A stretch of 64,000 nucleotides of DNA from Euonymus europaeus (taxonomy: Eukaryota > Streptophyta > Magnoliopsida > Celastrales > Celastraceae), in NCBI GenBank assembly GCA_963580455.1, contig OY756957.1, positions 2,175,001 through 2,239,000 on the forward strand, given 5' to 3'. Below, piece after piece: positions 1 through 9,857 of this stretch. How positions within the stretch are numbered: position 1 is the stretch's first letter; each line of letters begins with the position of its first letter. A program made the position numbers and the translations under genes. The notes beneath the pieces were generated by a model. It was not told where the DNA came from, did not search any database, and saw nothing but the letters and a program-made list of their open reading frames with translations.

Positions 1-464
1 AACAGTCAACTTGTAATGAAATTATGAAAACCAAACTAAGCTTTTAGTGATAATTGAGGAGGCAAAATTAGTAGACTTGGCATTGTCAAGAGACAAAAGT
101 CATGCGGTCTGGTTCGTGACAGATACACTAGTACTGTAGTAAATTGTAAATAGCGTGTGCGAGGCTACTATTTTTCATTTCTGGCTTGGTTTGCTGTCAG
201 GGAATCTCCTTTGTAATTTCCTCTTGTTGATCCAAACGTGGCCCTCCTCTGCTCAGAATATATTGGAACGTTTTGCTCTTCAAAAGTCAATGAAACCAGA
301 CCAAACCAAACCCATCCTTGTCATCAAATACACTCTGTTTCTTGCTAGGAAACTTGGGCGACTTGTCTATTCTTCCTTAATTGAGAGAAACCCATCTTGA
401 ATATTCATCCAAGAATTGCTTCTATTTTCTTTGATTTTCCTTCATTTTCTTGGACTGGAAAAAA
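1..464 (+). promoter_or_regulatory. Upstream region and 5' leader of the Aux/IAA gene
   Basis: This stretch precedes the Aux/IAA start codon. The last ~100 bases are pyrimidine-rich, as is common in plant 5' leaders. No confident TATA box or auxin-response element could be fixed by eye, and the short reading frame at 155-400 has no recognisable product. Confidence 0.4.
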
Positions 465-2267
465 ATGGAGAAACATCCCAAGTTGTTTAACCTGAAATCA
501 GAGGACAAAAAGCTAGAGCTCAGGCTTGCTCCTCCTGGAGATTACAACACCATCAACATAAAAACAAATGGAGCCACAGCAGCAGCAGCAGTAGTTGAGG
601 AGAAAACAGAGGGAAACAATTCTTCTTATATTCAGTTCCCATTGATGACCCAGATGGGGCCTTTTATGGGACTGGATTCCTCAAAATTATGCGAATCTTC
701 AGTGGTGGAGTTGCAGTGCTCAGATAACAAGGCTGTTGCAGTATCTGCTAGTCTTCCTAGTGCTTCCTCACTGTCTGCAGGTGCAGAGACTGTGACAAAT
801 GGTTCACATAAAAGGTAAAATTATCAACTTTCTTAGCTTTTTCTTGTGAGAGAGTGGTAGATATGATGATGATGATTCTGTCGCTCGTTCTGTTACATGA
901 ATTCACATACCCTTTTTTATTTTATTTTTTTACATTTAAAGATTAGAACTGAAGAAGAATTATGACTTTTGCATAGTCGGTATCTTCCAATTAAATCACT
1001 TAACATAGAACATAAATAACATTTTCTATGGCACCAGAACAAGTTCAATCTTTTTTGCTTCTCTACATGATTATGCAGAGCAATTATGACTTTTGTTGTC
1101 ATATATAGTCAATGAATTTGTAATCCATTTTCTACTAATCATAAGTCAAAAAAAAAAGGGATGTAATCATGCTGCCATAAGAAATTTATGTTGAAAAAAA
1201 GTCCTCCATTGTTGTTTATGATGATGAGTGTTGTTTCTTTGGCCAAAAAAAAAACACAGAACTGCAGCTGCTCCTATTGTTGGTTGGCCTCCGGTTCGCT
1301 CATTCAGAAAGAAACTCACAGACAACTACTCGTCGAAACTGGATTCGGAGTCGCCAAAGAAAACTCCAGAGAATGTGAATGGCAAAGACTCTGAAAGTCA
1401 GAAACAACACTTGTTTGTGAAGATCAACATGGAAGGTGTACCAATTGGAAGAAAAGTTGATCTGAAAGCCTACGATAGCTACGAGAAGCTCTCAGTTGCC
1501 ATAGATGAACTCTTCAGAGGTCTCCTTGCAGGTTCTCAAAACTTGTCGAAAAACTGTTTTTTATTGCAGTTAATGAACTTATCTTCTAGTTTGTTTTTCT
1601 TCTGGTTGTTTATTATGTTTTTTGGTTTCATTTTTTAGCTCAAGGAGATTCATGTGCTGCTGGAAGTGAAATCGACGCGGATAAATCGAAAGGAATTGCA
1701 GGTTCAGGGAGTGGAAAAAATGGAGAATACACTCTAGTTTATGAGGATTATGAAGGTGACAGAATACTTGTTGGGGATGTGCCATGGCAGTAAGTGCTTT
1801 TTCTTCCTTTTTATAATTAATTCCGCGCTTATAGCGTCAATTTAGACATCGAGATTGCAAATTTGAAATCTTAACACAGTTGTTAATTAAGTTACCTAGA
1901 AATTTCACAATTTGGATTCATAATGTACTTTTCTTGCAGCATGTTTGTGTCGACTGCAAGGAGACTCCGTGTGCTGAAAAGCTCGGAGCTTCCCACTCTT
2001 CAAAGTGAGCTTTTAGTAGCTTTATTTTCTTCTTCTACGATTATATTTGGTTCTCAAGTATTTACAATAAAAAAATAAAACATGCATTGATTCCGTGTTG
2101 AAAAACTTGGGGTCACTTTTCTGTGTTTTTCGTTTTCTGTATATGTTTATTCATATTTTGTTTTATATTTTTAAAGTGATTTTCTATTTTTTTCGTATTT
2201 TATAAAATGATAATCAAACGTGTTGTCTTCAGATAACAAGGGAGAGCAAGAGAAGACGCCGCTTTGA
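465..2267 (+). CDS. Aux/IAA auxin-response repressor (IAA26/IAA18-like)
   Basis: Five exons are read at 465-814, 1260-1531, 1639-1789, 1940-2004 and 2233-2267. All introns are GT-AG and the frame stays open, giving about 290 residues. Aux/IAA proteins are short-lived nuclear repressors of ARF transcription factors. Auxin makes them bind TIR1/AFB F-box proteins and be degraded. Visible domains are: domain I with the EAR repression motif LELRL near residue 19; the degron core VGWPPVR at the start of exon 2, intact; and a C-terminal PB1 region with the basic face (FVKINMEGVPIGRKVDL) and the acidic face (EDYEGDRILVGDVPW). The C-terminus NKGEQEKTPL is assembled across the last intron. The ATG at 465 is used because the upstream codon at 450 is TTG. 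The long spacer between domains I and II suggests the IAA18/26/28 group, from memory of the family. Confidence 0.93.
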
Positions 2268-2759
2268 TTCTGCAGTGGAGAGTGCAAGATCCATCAACTA
2301 CTTAAGTGCACAAATATCAGATGAAACCTGACTTTTGTAATTCTAGTAGTGCTTGTTTTGCTGGAGGGGGATTTGTTGGTTTGCAAGCCTTGGCTTTTGA
2401 AGTAACTGATAAGTAGTATGTGATTTCAAATCAGTTGCCTTTTATCAATATCTTGTAATTTTAAGGAGATGTGGCTTTACATGAAATGCTTATGTGATGA
2501 AACTGGTTGTATATATACATAATAATATGTGAATCAAATTTAAAGACGCTTTTCAAAATATTCGATGAAAACAAACAAATCATATTTTGTCGTCATATGA
2601 AAATTTTGTGCGTGTGAGATTTTGACGAATCGAGTTTAGACTCATATTGAATATTTAAAGCGCGAGTTTGCACGGATGATTCCCTAAAGTCCCATGAGAC
2701 CTATTTACGATGCACACCGGGTCAAAGTCCCCTGTTAGAATCCAAAATCTCACATGAAA
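2268..2759 (+). other. Aux/IAA 3' region
   Basis: This holds the probable 3' untranslated region of the Aux/IAA gene, with an AT-rich end around 2440-2530, then ordinary spacer up to the retrotransposon target site. I see no gene here. Confidence 0.5.
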
Positions 2760-2764
2760 GTCAA

Positions 2765-3189
2765 TGTGGAGTATAAAAGTGTGATGCCACGTGGCTGTTG
2801 AGAGACAGTGGACACCAAGAGGCTGCACGTGGCACAAGACGACAAGACGTATTGGGAGTGTGATACGTAACTTGAACAAACTCATCCCGCCATTGGTGAT
2901 GATCATAATCTCGTCAACTTACCTTCAAAATTCAAGTGTAACTTCTCTTCAAAATTCAAATGGAGATTGCATCCATGATGCAAGGAGAGAGGTTACTTGA
3001 TTTTATTATAAATAGCATCACTTGTAACCATTAAAGATGGAGAATAAGAATATTTTACTTGGCCCGTGGACGTAGGCACTCTTGCCGAACCACGTTAATT
3101 CTCTGTGTCTTTTACTTTTCAGTACCTTAAATACTTCAGCCGTCATCAACTCAGGAACCCTAACATCGGTGCGGTTTTTTGCATCGACA
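2765..3189 (+). repeat. 5' LTR
   Basis: Left copy of the 425-bp LTR. A TATA-like stretch (GAGTATAAAAG) lies within the first 15 bases and a second (TTATAAATAG) near 3005-3014, the better candidate for the element's own promoter. It starts TG and ends CA. Confidence 0.93.
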
Positions 3190-3208
3190 ATTGGCGCCGT
3201 CTGTGGGA
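3190..3208 (+). other. Primer-binding site of the retrotransposon
   Basis: The sequence TTGGCGCCGTCTGTGGGA starts within two bases of the left LTR end. This type of TGGCGCC site follows the 5' LTR in many plant Ty3/gypsy elements and pairs with a tRNA 3' end. I did not assign the exact tRNA. Confidence 0.75.
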
Positions 3209-3237
3209 AGATCAATCTATTTCTTGAGGTTGCTACC

Positions 3238-3846
3238 ATGGCTGAGGGTCAAGTGGAAGACTCCAGGAGAGAGGAAGTGCAGCTACGCCCAGAGGAGGTC
3301 ATTGGTGATCAGGATGTCAACAAGGTCTCCCAGGAAGAGGAGATTGAGGAGTTGCTGCACCAGAGAGAAGAGGAGCTACAAAGGCCAAGGGAGCAGTTGC
3401 ACGAGCTGAAAAACAAAGGGAAACGCTTAGCCAGTGTCATCTATCGCCCAGAGGAGGGTCGACAACTCGAGGAGGAGACCAAGAGTACTAGCAGGTCACA
3501 TCAGCGGAGAATTTCTTCACCAAAGAGAATACGAGGGCGCTCCTTGACCTCAAGGAGGTAGGATCGCTCCTCCTCCCCAAGAGGGAGGCGCTCGCCAACT
3601 CCCAAAAGACACTCACCAACTCCAATGAAGCCTAGGTGTAGGTCTCCCTCCAAGGGCAGCAGTGAGAGGCGACCCCGGAGGGAGAGTAGTAGGAGGGCTA
3701 GAGATGCCATGTGGAGTGCCCAGAAGAAGGCAGAGCAAACACTCAACAGGATGACTACTACCCCCTTCGTGAAATCGTTCAGAAGGGAAGATCCCCCAGA
3801 ATGGCCCTTTGGGCAGGATGAGATTCAGAAAAGACAAAGAGGCTAA
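3238..3846 (+). pseudogene. gag-like reading frame with an internal stop
   Basis: An ATG at 3238 opens a 107-codon frame that ends at a TAG (3559-3561). The same frame then stays open to a TAA at 3844-3846, so one stop codon divides a frame of about 200 codons. The first part is rich in Glu, Arg and Leu and looks like a coiled coil. The second is Arg/Ser/Pro-rich and ends in a DPPEWPFG stretch. This resembles the variable N-terminal part of plant Ty3/gypsy Gag. The conserved capsid domain and the zinc knuckle are absent. Whether the TAG is read through or simply breaks the frame cannot be told from sequence. Confidence 0.6.
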
Positions 3847-4150
3847 GTGTAAGGAAAAAGCCAAAGATGCTAAGTACAAAGAAAAAGCTAAAGAGGCTAT
3901 GAGATTCAAAAAAGCCAAAGAGGCTAAGTGTAAGGAAAAAGCCAAAAGAGGCTAAAGTTATTAAGAAAAAGCCGAAGAGGCTATGAGTTTCAAAAAAGCC
4001 AAAGAGGCTAAGTGTAAGGAAAATGCCAAAGAGGCTATAGTTACTAAGAAAAGCCGGAGAGGCTATCTGATTAAATGAAGCCAAAGAGGCTAAGTACAAA
4101 GAAAAAGTCGAAGAGACTATTTAAATAATGCCAAAGAGGCCATTTCATTG
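3818..4150 (+). repeat. GCCAAAGAGGCTA tandem repeat block
   Basis: Roughly 40-base units built on GCCAAAGAGGCTA and AAGTGTAAGGAAAAA repeat through this block. In one frame, opening at the ATG at 3818 and closing at 3955, they encode a Lys/Glu/Ala-rich helix with the repeated motif AKEAKCKEKAK. This is not the gag frame. Later copies pick up single-base gaps and lose the frame, so the block may be a decayed coding repeat. Confidence 0.75.
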
Positions 4151-4309
4151 AAGAAGTTAAAGAAAGACAAAATTAGACAAAGAGTCATCAATAGTTAGAA
4201 TTTTCAAGTCAAGAAAGACAAAATTAATAACTGCTCAAAGAAGGAGCAGATCCGCGAAGCTGTAGCGACAGCGCTGACAAAGAGTCGTGCCCCCTGGCTG
4301 TAGCGCCAG

Positions 4310-4510
4310 AGCTGCCCCGCTCAGCTGCTGGGCGGGACAGTGCAGTCCCGCCCAGCAGTTGGGCAGGGTGAAGTCCCGCCCAGTAGCTAGGCGGGACAGT
4401 GGAATCCCGCTCAGCAGCTGGGCGGGAGCTGACCCGCCAGGACTGGCGGGGTAATGCTAGGCGGAGTGCAGTCTCGCCCTCCTGATGGGCGGGAGCTGCC
4501 CCGCCAGTGG
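4310..4510 (+). repeat. GC-rich repeat block with short inverted repeats
   Basis: Units such as GCCCAGCAGCTGGGCGGGAC recur about six times, mixing CCCGCC and GGCGGG in both orientations, so strong local stem-loops are expected. The GC content contrasts sharply with the AT-rich surroundings. Confidence 0.8.
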
Positions 4511-4654
4511 AGGTTTAAAAAAGAAAAGAAGATAAGGTAAAGAGGTACCTGAATCTTTTGTGAAGAAACTACAACTTGTCGAAAGAAGAGGAGAAGAGAG
4601 CATTCGCCTCTTAGCTCGATCAGAAGTCAGAGACTATCCAATAAAAGCCAATGG

Positions 4655-4770
4655 GATAAAATTATTAAGAAAGCCGAAGAGGCTATCTAGTTAAAGAAAG
4701 CCGAAGAGGCTATCTAGTTAAAGAAAGCCGAAGAGGCTATCTAATTAATGAAAGTCAAAAAGGCTATGGG
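4655..4770 (+). repeat. 24-bp tandem repeat AAGCCGAAGAGGCTATCTAGTTA
   Basis: About four units of a 24-base repeat, related to the earlier GCCAAAGAGGCTA block but separated from it by the GC-rich block. Confidence 0.75.
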
Positions 4771-4789
4771 CTGGATTCCTAGTGTAAGC

Positions 4790-6330
4790 GTAGTGCCAGT
4801 TGAATGCGTCAACCCAGAAGAGGTTGATGCCAAGCGAAGGCTTAGACAGTTTTGTGCCAAACGTAGGCATGCAGCCTCGAAGGGGGCTGCGTAGGCACCT
4901 ATGCACCTGGCGTTGGCATCCAGCCTATGAGGGAGCTGGTGCCCAGCATAGGCGTAGGCACCCTTGTGCCAGACGAATGCATCCAGCCTAAGAGGAGGCT
5001 GATGTGCTCCTGTGCCAGGAGTAAACGTGCAGCCTAGGAGGGGACTGGTGCCCTAGTGCCAGAAGTATGCATCCAGCCCAGGAATATGCTAGTGCTAAGT
5101 GTAGACACTTTTGCAAGCGTAGGTATCCAGCCTAGGAGAGGCTAGTGCACCCTTGTGACAAACGTAGGCGCCAGCCTAGGAGGAGTTGGTGCATTGCGTA
5201 GACATCCACCTAAGAGGAGGTTATCTGACATCCAACCTAAGGGGAAGCTGCTTAAGCCTCTAGCCTAGAAGCAGACTGGCGTCTATGCAACAGACGTAGG
5301 CATGCAGTGTAGGTACTTTTGTGCCAGATGAATACATCCAACCCAGGAGGGTTGATGTCAAGTGAAGGCAAAAGCAGCCTTGTGCCAAATGTAGGCAAGC
5401 AGCCTAAGAGGGGGCTACGTAGGCATCGTAGGCATTGTTATGCCAGATGAATGCATCCAACCCAAGAGGGGTTGATGCAAGTGAAGACTTAGGTATCCTT
5501 GTGTCAGATGTAGGCATCCAGCCTAGGAGGGGCTGGTGCCCAACGTAGGGTAGGCACGTTGCGCCAGACGTAGACATCCAGCCTAGGAGGGGCTCGTGCA
5601 CCCTCACACCAGATGTGGGCATCGAGCCTAAGAGGGGCTGATGCCCAGCGTAGGCGTAGGCACCTTATACCTAACGTAGACATCCAACCTAGAAAGAGGC
5701 TGAGCTTAGGGGGCTGGCACCCTTATGCTAGAGGTAGGTATTGAGCCTAGGAGGAGGCTGGTGCCCAGCGTAGGCACTCTTGTGCCAGACGTATGCATCC
5801 AACCTAAGAGGGGGCTGGTGCGCTCCTGTGCCAGATGTAGACGTCCAGCCTAGAAGGGGCTGGTGCGTAGGCGCCATTTCACCAGATGTAGGCATCGAGC
5901 CTAGAAGGGATGGTGTCTAGTGTAGGCGTAGGTAGTGCCAGATGAATGCATGTCAAACGAATGCTTAAGACACCTTGTGCCAGACGTAGGCATCCAGTTG
6001 CTCTTGTGCCAGATGAATGGATTTAACTCAGGAGGGTTTGATGCCAAGCAAAGGCTTAGGCAGCCTTTTGTCAGATATAGACGTCCAGGCTAGGAGTGGC
6101 TTGTGCGTAGACACTCTAGCACCAGATGTAGGCATGCAGCTTAAGAGGGGGTTGCGTAGGCACTTATACACCAGGCGTAGGCATCTAGGGAGCTAGTGCC
6201 CAGAGTAGGCATAGGCACCCTTGTGCCAGAAGAATGCATCCAGCTCAGAGGGGCTGATGCACCATTGTCTCTGGCTTAGACGTCCAGCCTAGGAATGGGC
6301 TACGTATGCAACTTTGTGAAAAATTTCATG
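4790..6330 (+). repeat. Degenerate ~60-70 bp minisatellite inside the retrotransposon
   Basis: Repeats built on GCCAGACGTAGGCATCCAGCC followed by TAGGAGGGGCTGGTGCCCAG run for about 1.5 kb, around 20 diverged copies. Unit length varies because the sub-phrases GCGTAGGCGTAGGCACC and GTGCCAGATGAATGCATCC are shuffled. No long reading frame spans it on either strand. The divergence between units contrasts with the near-identity of the LTRs, so the array is older than this insertion. Confidence 0.85.
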
Positions 6331-6417
6331 ATCCTATGGAAGGAGACCCAAGAGGCGAACCACTACTTACTTGTGTTAAGATGATTCAAGCCTTAATCCT
6401 TCATTCTTTGGGAAAGA

Positions 6418-6437
6418 AGAAAAAGGCTGGGGGCTAT
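6418..6437 (+). other. Polypurine tract of the retrotransposon
   Basis: A purine-rich run (AGAAAAAGGCTGGGGGCTA) ends directly before the right LTR, at the position where plus-strand DNA synthesis is primed in LTR elements. Confidence 0.7.
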
Positions 6438-6862
6438 TGTGGAGTATAAAAGTGTGATGCCACGTGGCTGTTGAGAGACAGTGGACACCTGGAGGCTGCA
6501 CGTGGCACAAGACGACAAGACGTATTGGGAGTGTGATACGTAACTTGAACAAACTCATCCCGCCATTGGTGATGATCATAATCTCGTCAACTTACCTTCA
6601 AAATTCAAGTGTAACTTCTCTTCAAAATTCAAATGGAGATTGCATCCATGATGCAAGGAGAGAGGTTACTTGATTTTATTATAAATAGCATCACTTGTAA
6701 CCATTAAAGATGGAGAATAAGAATATTTTACTTGGCCCGTGGACGTAGGCACTCTTGCCGAACCACGTTAATTCTCTGTGTCTTTTACTTTTCAGTACCT
6801 TAAATACTTCAGCCGTCATCAACTCAGGAACCCTAACATCGGTGCGGTTTTTTGCATCGACA
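6438..6862 (+). repeat. 3' LTR
   Basis: Right copy of the 425-bp LTR. It is followed immediately by the GTCAA target duplication at 6863-6867. Confidence 0.93.
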
Positions 6863-6867
6863 GTCAA

Positions 6868-7429
6868 GTAAAATGGTTTATCTCCCAAATCCAACTCCTT
6901 TAAGGTGCATTTTATAAAAGAACGAAACCGTGCGATTGAATTATTTTGTTGGGTCTAGACTCTAGCGCAAGAAGATTTCATTAAACATTAGTTTAAAATT
7001 CTTTAAACCTAGGTTCTGCCAAACTTCACATGGCATCAGAGCAAATCTTCACCCTGTTTGATCTGTCTAGGGTTCTTATGGATAGTTTAGCAATAGGCTA
7101 GGGGTACATTGATTCCGTTGTTACTTACTAGGGCCTCTCATATGTCCTATGAATGAGTCATCCCACAAGTGAAAGACCCTACCTCATATAATCTACTTCT
7201 CTACAAGAAAATGAGCTTTTATGAGTGAAATTATACTGCGATTTTTGAAAAAATGCTGTATAAAGGTGTCTTCTCAGCTGTTTTTGAGCTCGCAACTATA
7301 TTTCTTATTTATAATTGCAGTAAAGTTTGTATCCCCGATTTTTTAGTACTTATAATGTTGTTTTGGAGCCATTTAGGAAAAATAGTCGATTAGTCAAGTA
7401 CATCTGCCCTATAAAAACGTCTGCATGTG
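6868..7429 (+). other. Spacer with a possible Ty1/copia remnant
   Basis: TGGCATCAGAGC at 7031-7042 resembles the TGGTATCAGAGC primer-binding site, complementary to initiator tRNA-Met, that follows the 5' LTR of many plant Ty1/copia elements. The sequence just before it ends in CA and could be the tail of a decayed LTR. No second LTR or coding region was found. The rest is ordinary AT-rich spacer. Confidence 0.35.
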
Positions 7430-7437
7430 CATGCAAC

Positions 7438-8556
7438 TAGAGGTGTAATCGAGCCGAGCCGAGCTTTGATATGTTCAGGCTCGGCTCGGTTCTAATATGG
7501 TAAGCTCGAGCTCGAGCTAGAATTTTTGTTCGAGCTCGGCTCGATTAGTATTCCAAAGGGCTCGAGCTCGGCTCGAGCTCGACTCGCCAAATGCTCAATT
7601 ATTCTATAAACGAGCCAAGCTCGATAAACAACTTGATTATTTGCTCAAGTTCGGGCTCGTTATAGAGCTCGATAAGCTGCTCGTTTATTTTTTTTGAAAA
7701 CACTGAAAAAGTTGCTTTTGGTTGGATTAGAACCTATGACCTCCAACTAAAGGTAAGTCTTTAGACCAACTAAGCTACACAAGTTTGTTGACTTAAGGTG
7801 AAACATTAATTAATATATCATTTCTCTTAAATATATAGTATTTTTATATATAAATTTAATTTATACAAAATAATATATATAGACACACAAATATTTAATT
7901 TAATAAAAATTAATTTTATTCTGAGTATTATAAAATATAAATATTTTTAATTATTACTTATAATATAATGTAATTATAACATAGGGGTTTAGTCCTTTAG
8001 AGTTATAACTTATATTATCATAAATTTAAATCATAGGTTTAGGGAATATAAGTTATCATGAATTGTGTTATAACTTATATTATCATAAGGTTAAATCAAA
8101 TGAGTTTAGAGTTTAAGGATAAATCAAATGAGTTTATGGTTTTTGCTTATAACTCATATTATCATGAATTATGTTATATAACATAAGGGTTTAGTCCTTT
8201 AGGATTTTTTACATATGTTTAGGGTTTAGGGATATAACTTGTTAACTTACATTATCACATATTCACAATCGTGTTATATAACATATATAGTTACATTAGC
8301 ATGAGTTACTTAAATGACTTAAATACGAGCTAGCTCACGAGCCTACTATCGAGCCGAGCTCACGAGCCTATATCGAGCTAGCTCACGAGCCTTAACGAGC
8401 CGAGCTTTATGTTGCTCAAGCTCGGCTCGTTTATAAATCGAGCCTCAAAATCAAGCTCAAGCTCGACTCGTTTATTAATCGAATCGATCACGAACGAGCT
8501 TTTTTCGAGCCGAACACCGAGCCGCTCGCGAGCGGCTCGGCTCGTTTACACCCCTA
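7438..8556. mobile_element. Non-autonomous hAT-type transposon (1.1 kb)
   Basis: The ends are imperfect inverted repeats: TAGAGGTGTAATCGAGCC on the left against the complement of GGCTCGTTTACACCCCTA on the right. The 8-bp duplication CATGCAAC flanks both ends (7430-7437 and 8557-8564), which fits the hAT superfamily. Both subterminal zones (about 7450-7690 and 8310-8550) are packed with CGAGCCGAGCT and CGAGCTCG in both orientations, as expected for transposase-binding sites. The interior is AT-rich and has no transposase. Confidence 0.88.
7722..7782 (-). repeat. tRNA-like segment inside the hAT element
   Basis: Read on the minus strand, TAGCTTAGTTGG resembles an A box and GGTTCTAATCC a B box, about 40 bases apart, as in tRNA genes and tRNA-derived SINEs. 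It could be a captured SINE head or tRNA relic. No SINE tail or flanking duplication was found. Confidence 0.4.
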
Positions 8557-8564
8557 CATGCAAC

Positions 8565-9429
8565 GAACAAAATCTTAATTTCGCTTCGAAAAGGGATGTA
8601 ATTTTCCTGATTTGAATCACAATCATCTAAGTGAATTACAATAAATATATAATATAAATAGGCCCACCACTTGAATAGTTGAAATTCAAAGCCAATAGAA
8701 TTACATGTGTAATTATTACTGCAACTCCCATCCAATCCAATTATATGCAATTTTTACCTGTTTTAAATCTTGACCTTCAAGTGACTGAAAATAAGGACAA
8801 AGTTTGATTGGCAGGTCCCACTTCAATGATTTCGATAAGTACACGTCGTAGGGAATTTAGATTCGCTTCTGCTCTTTCCAGGTGTGCCTCCTCTTTATGC
8901 TTGCTTATCATCCATCAGCTATAGAATTAGAATCTCAGGCATTCGAATTACTCTCTTTGATATGTTGATGTTCTATCTTTCGCTTTTATTTTGGGGGTTT
9001 TTATTTATTTTTATTAATCGATCGATCTTCCTTAACTGAGAGTTTAATTTGCGCTTGATTGATTGTTCTTACTGTCATATGATTTCTTGTCGCCGAAATG
9101 TAAATATTTTGAATTCGTAAAATATTGTGGTTGGGTCAAAAGATCTTTACTTTGGATTGTATTGCCTGGTTTTTTCAATGAGAAACTATCTTCATGTCAT
9201 ATTCTAGAGACACAATTTCTGAAAAGATTGAATTGAAGGACTTGTATACGTCCTCTTAAAACTAAATGAAGTCGATTCTTTTGTCATATATAGTGAGAAA
9301 TCAACATATTGTGATGATTTAAAAACTACTGGAAAATCATTTCCAATAGTTATCAAATATTGGAAATGAAACCTGGAGGCATAGAGAGGGTGCGGTCAGG
9401 ATGAGTGTGAAAATACCCTAATGGAAATT
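8565..9429 (+). other. Spacer upstream of a gene fragment
   Basis: Mostly AT-rich sequence. A pyrimidine-rich run with a possible splice donor (CCAG|GTGTGC) at 8870-8890 could be an old leader exon. There is no supportable coding region. Confidence 0.25.
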
Positions 9430-9740
9430 GTCATGTTGGTGGGGTGTTACTTGAAGGATTTCAAATCATGGTGCACAAGCTTGAGAGTGCACCTCAGAAT
9501 TTTCCAATGATGGAAGAGCCAAACCTGATATGGCTGGTTTACCTGGATATCCAATGGGAAAGTTTCAACGTCCGGCTCCATCTTCTTCGTCTTCCTCCTC
9601 ATGGTTTGGGGGACTTTTTGGTGGTGGGAAAGAAGCAGGAATCTGGTTCAAGTCGTAGAAGTAAAACGGAGGCATTGGAGAGCTTCGATTCAACAAGTGC
9701 TCCCCCATTCCCCATCGTTCGAGTACCAGTGAAACAAGCT
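9430..9740 (+). pseudogene. Frameshifted 3' fragment of an unidentified gene
   Basis: Two frames overlap to give a plausible C-terminus: MAGLPGYPMGKFQRPAPSS, a serine run and WFGGLFGGGK in one frame, then KKQESGSSRRSKTEALESF in the next, and a SFEYQ ending before a TGA in a third. Single-base changes explain both frame changes, the first near the GGGAAAGAAGC run and the second near CCATTCCCCATC. Upstream text in yet another frame (SAPQNFPMMEE) seems to belong to the same protein. I do not recognise the family. It looks like a dead partial copy of a gene located elsewhere. Confidence 0.5.
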
Positions 9741-9857
9741 ATATAAGAGCCAAAAATTAAGTTCTTTTCATGAATAATGGTGCTCTTTTACCATTCATCA
9801 TTCTTTTCATGGACTAGTCACGTAACATGAACTGTTCTTTCCCATATATCTTAGCTC

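Larger units (their letters stand above)
2765..6862 (+). mobile_element. Non-autonomous LTR retrotransposon, gag remnant only (TR-GAG/LARD type)
   Basis: Two 425-bp LTRs (2765-3189 and 6438-6862) begin TGTGGAG and end ATCGACA. By eye they differ at only about two bases (AAGAGG versus CTGGAGG context). The 5-bp target duplication GTCAA flanks the element at 2760-2764 and 6863-6867. A primer-binding site directly follows the left LTR and a purine tract precedes the right one, so the element reads on the + strand. The 3.25 kb interior has a short gag-like frame and several tandem repeat blocks. It contains no recognisable protease, reverse transcriptase, RNase H or integrase. Near-identical LTRs plus an exact target duplication indicate a recent insertion, which must have used enzymes supplied by another element. 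The primer-site type suggests a Ty3/gypsy partner, as an inference. Confidence 0.93.

Noticed and set aside
3613..4099. Minus-strand frames rich in LASLAFSL and FGFFLTLSLF repeats
   Set aside because: They are the reverse complement of the GCCAAAGAGGCTA repeats and the gag-like frame, not a membrane protein.
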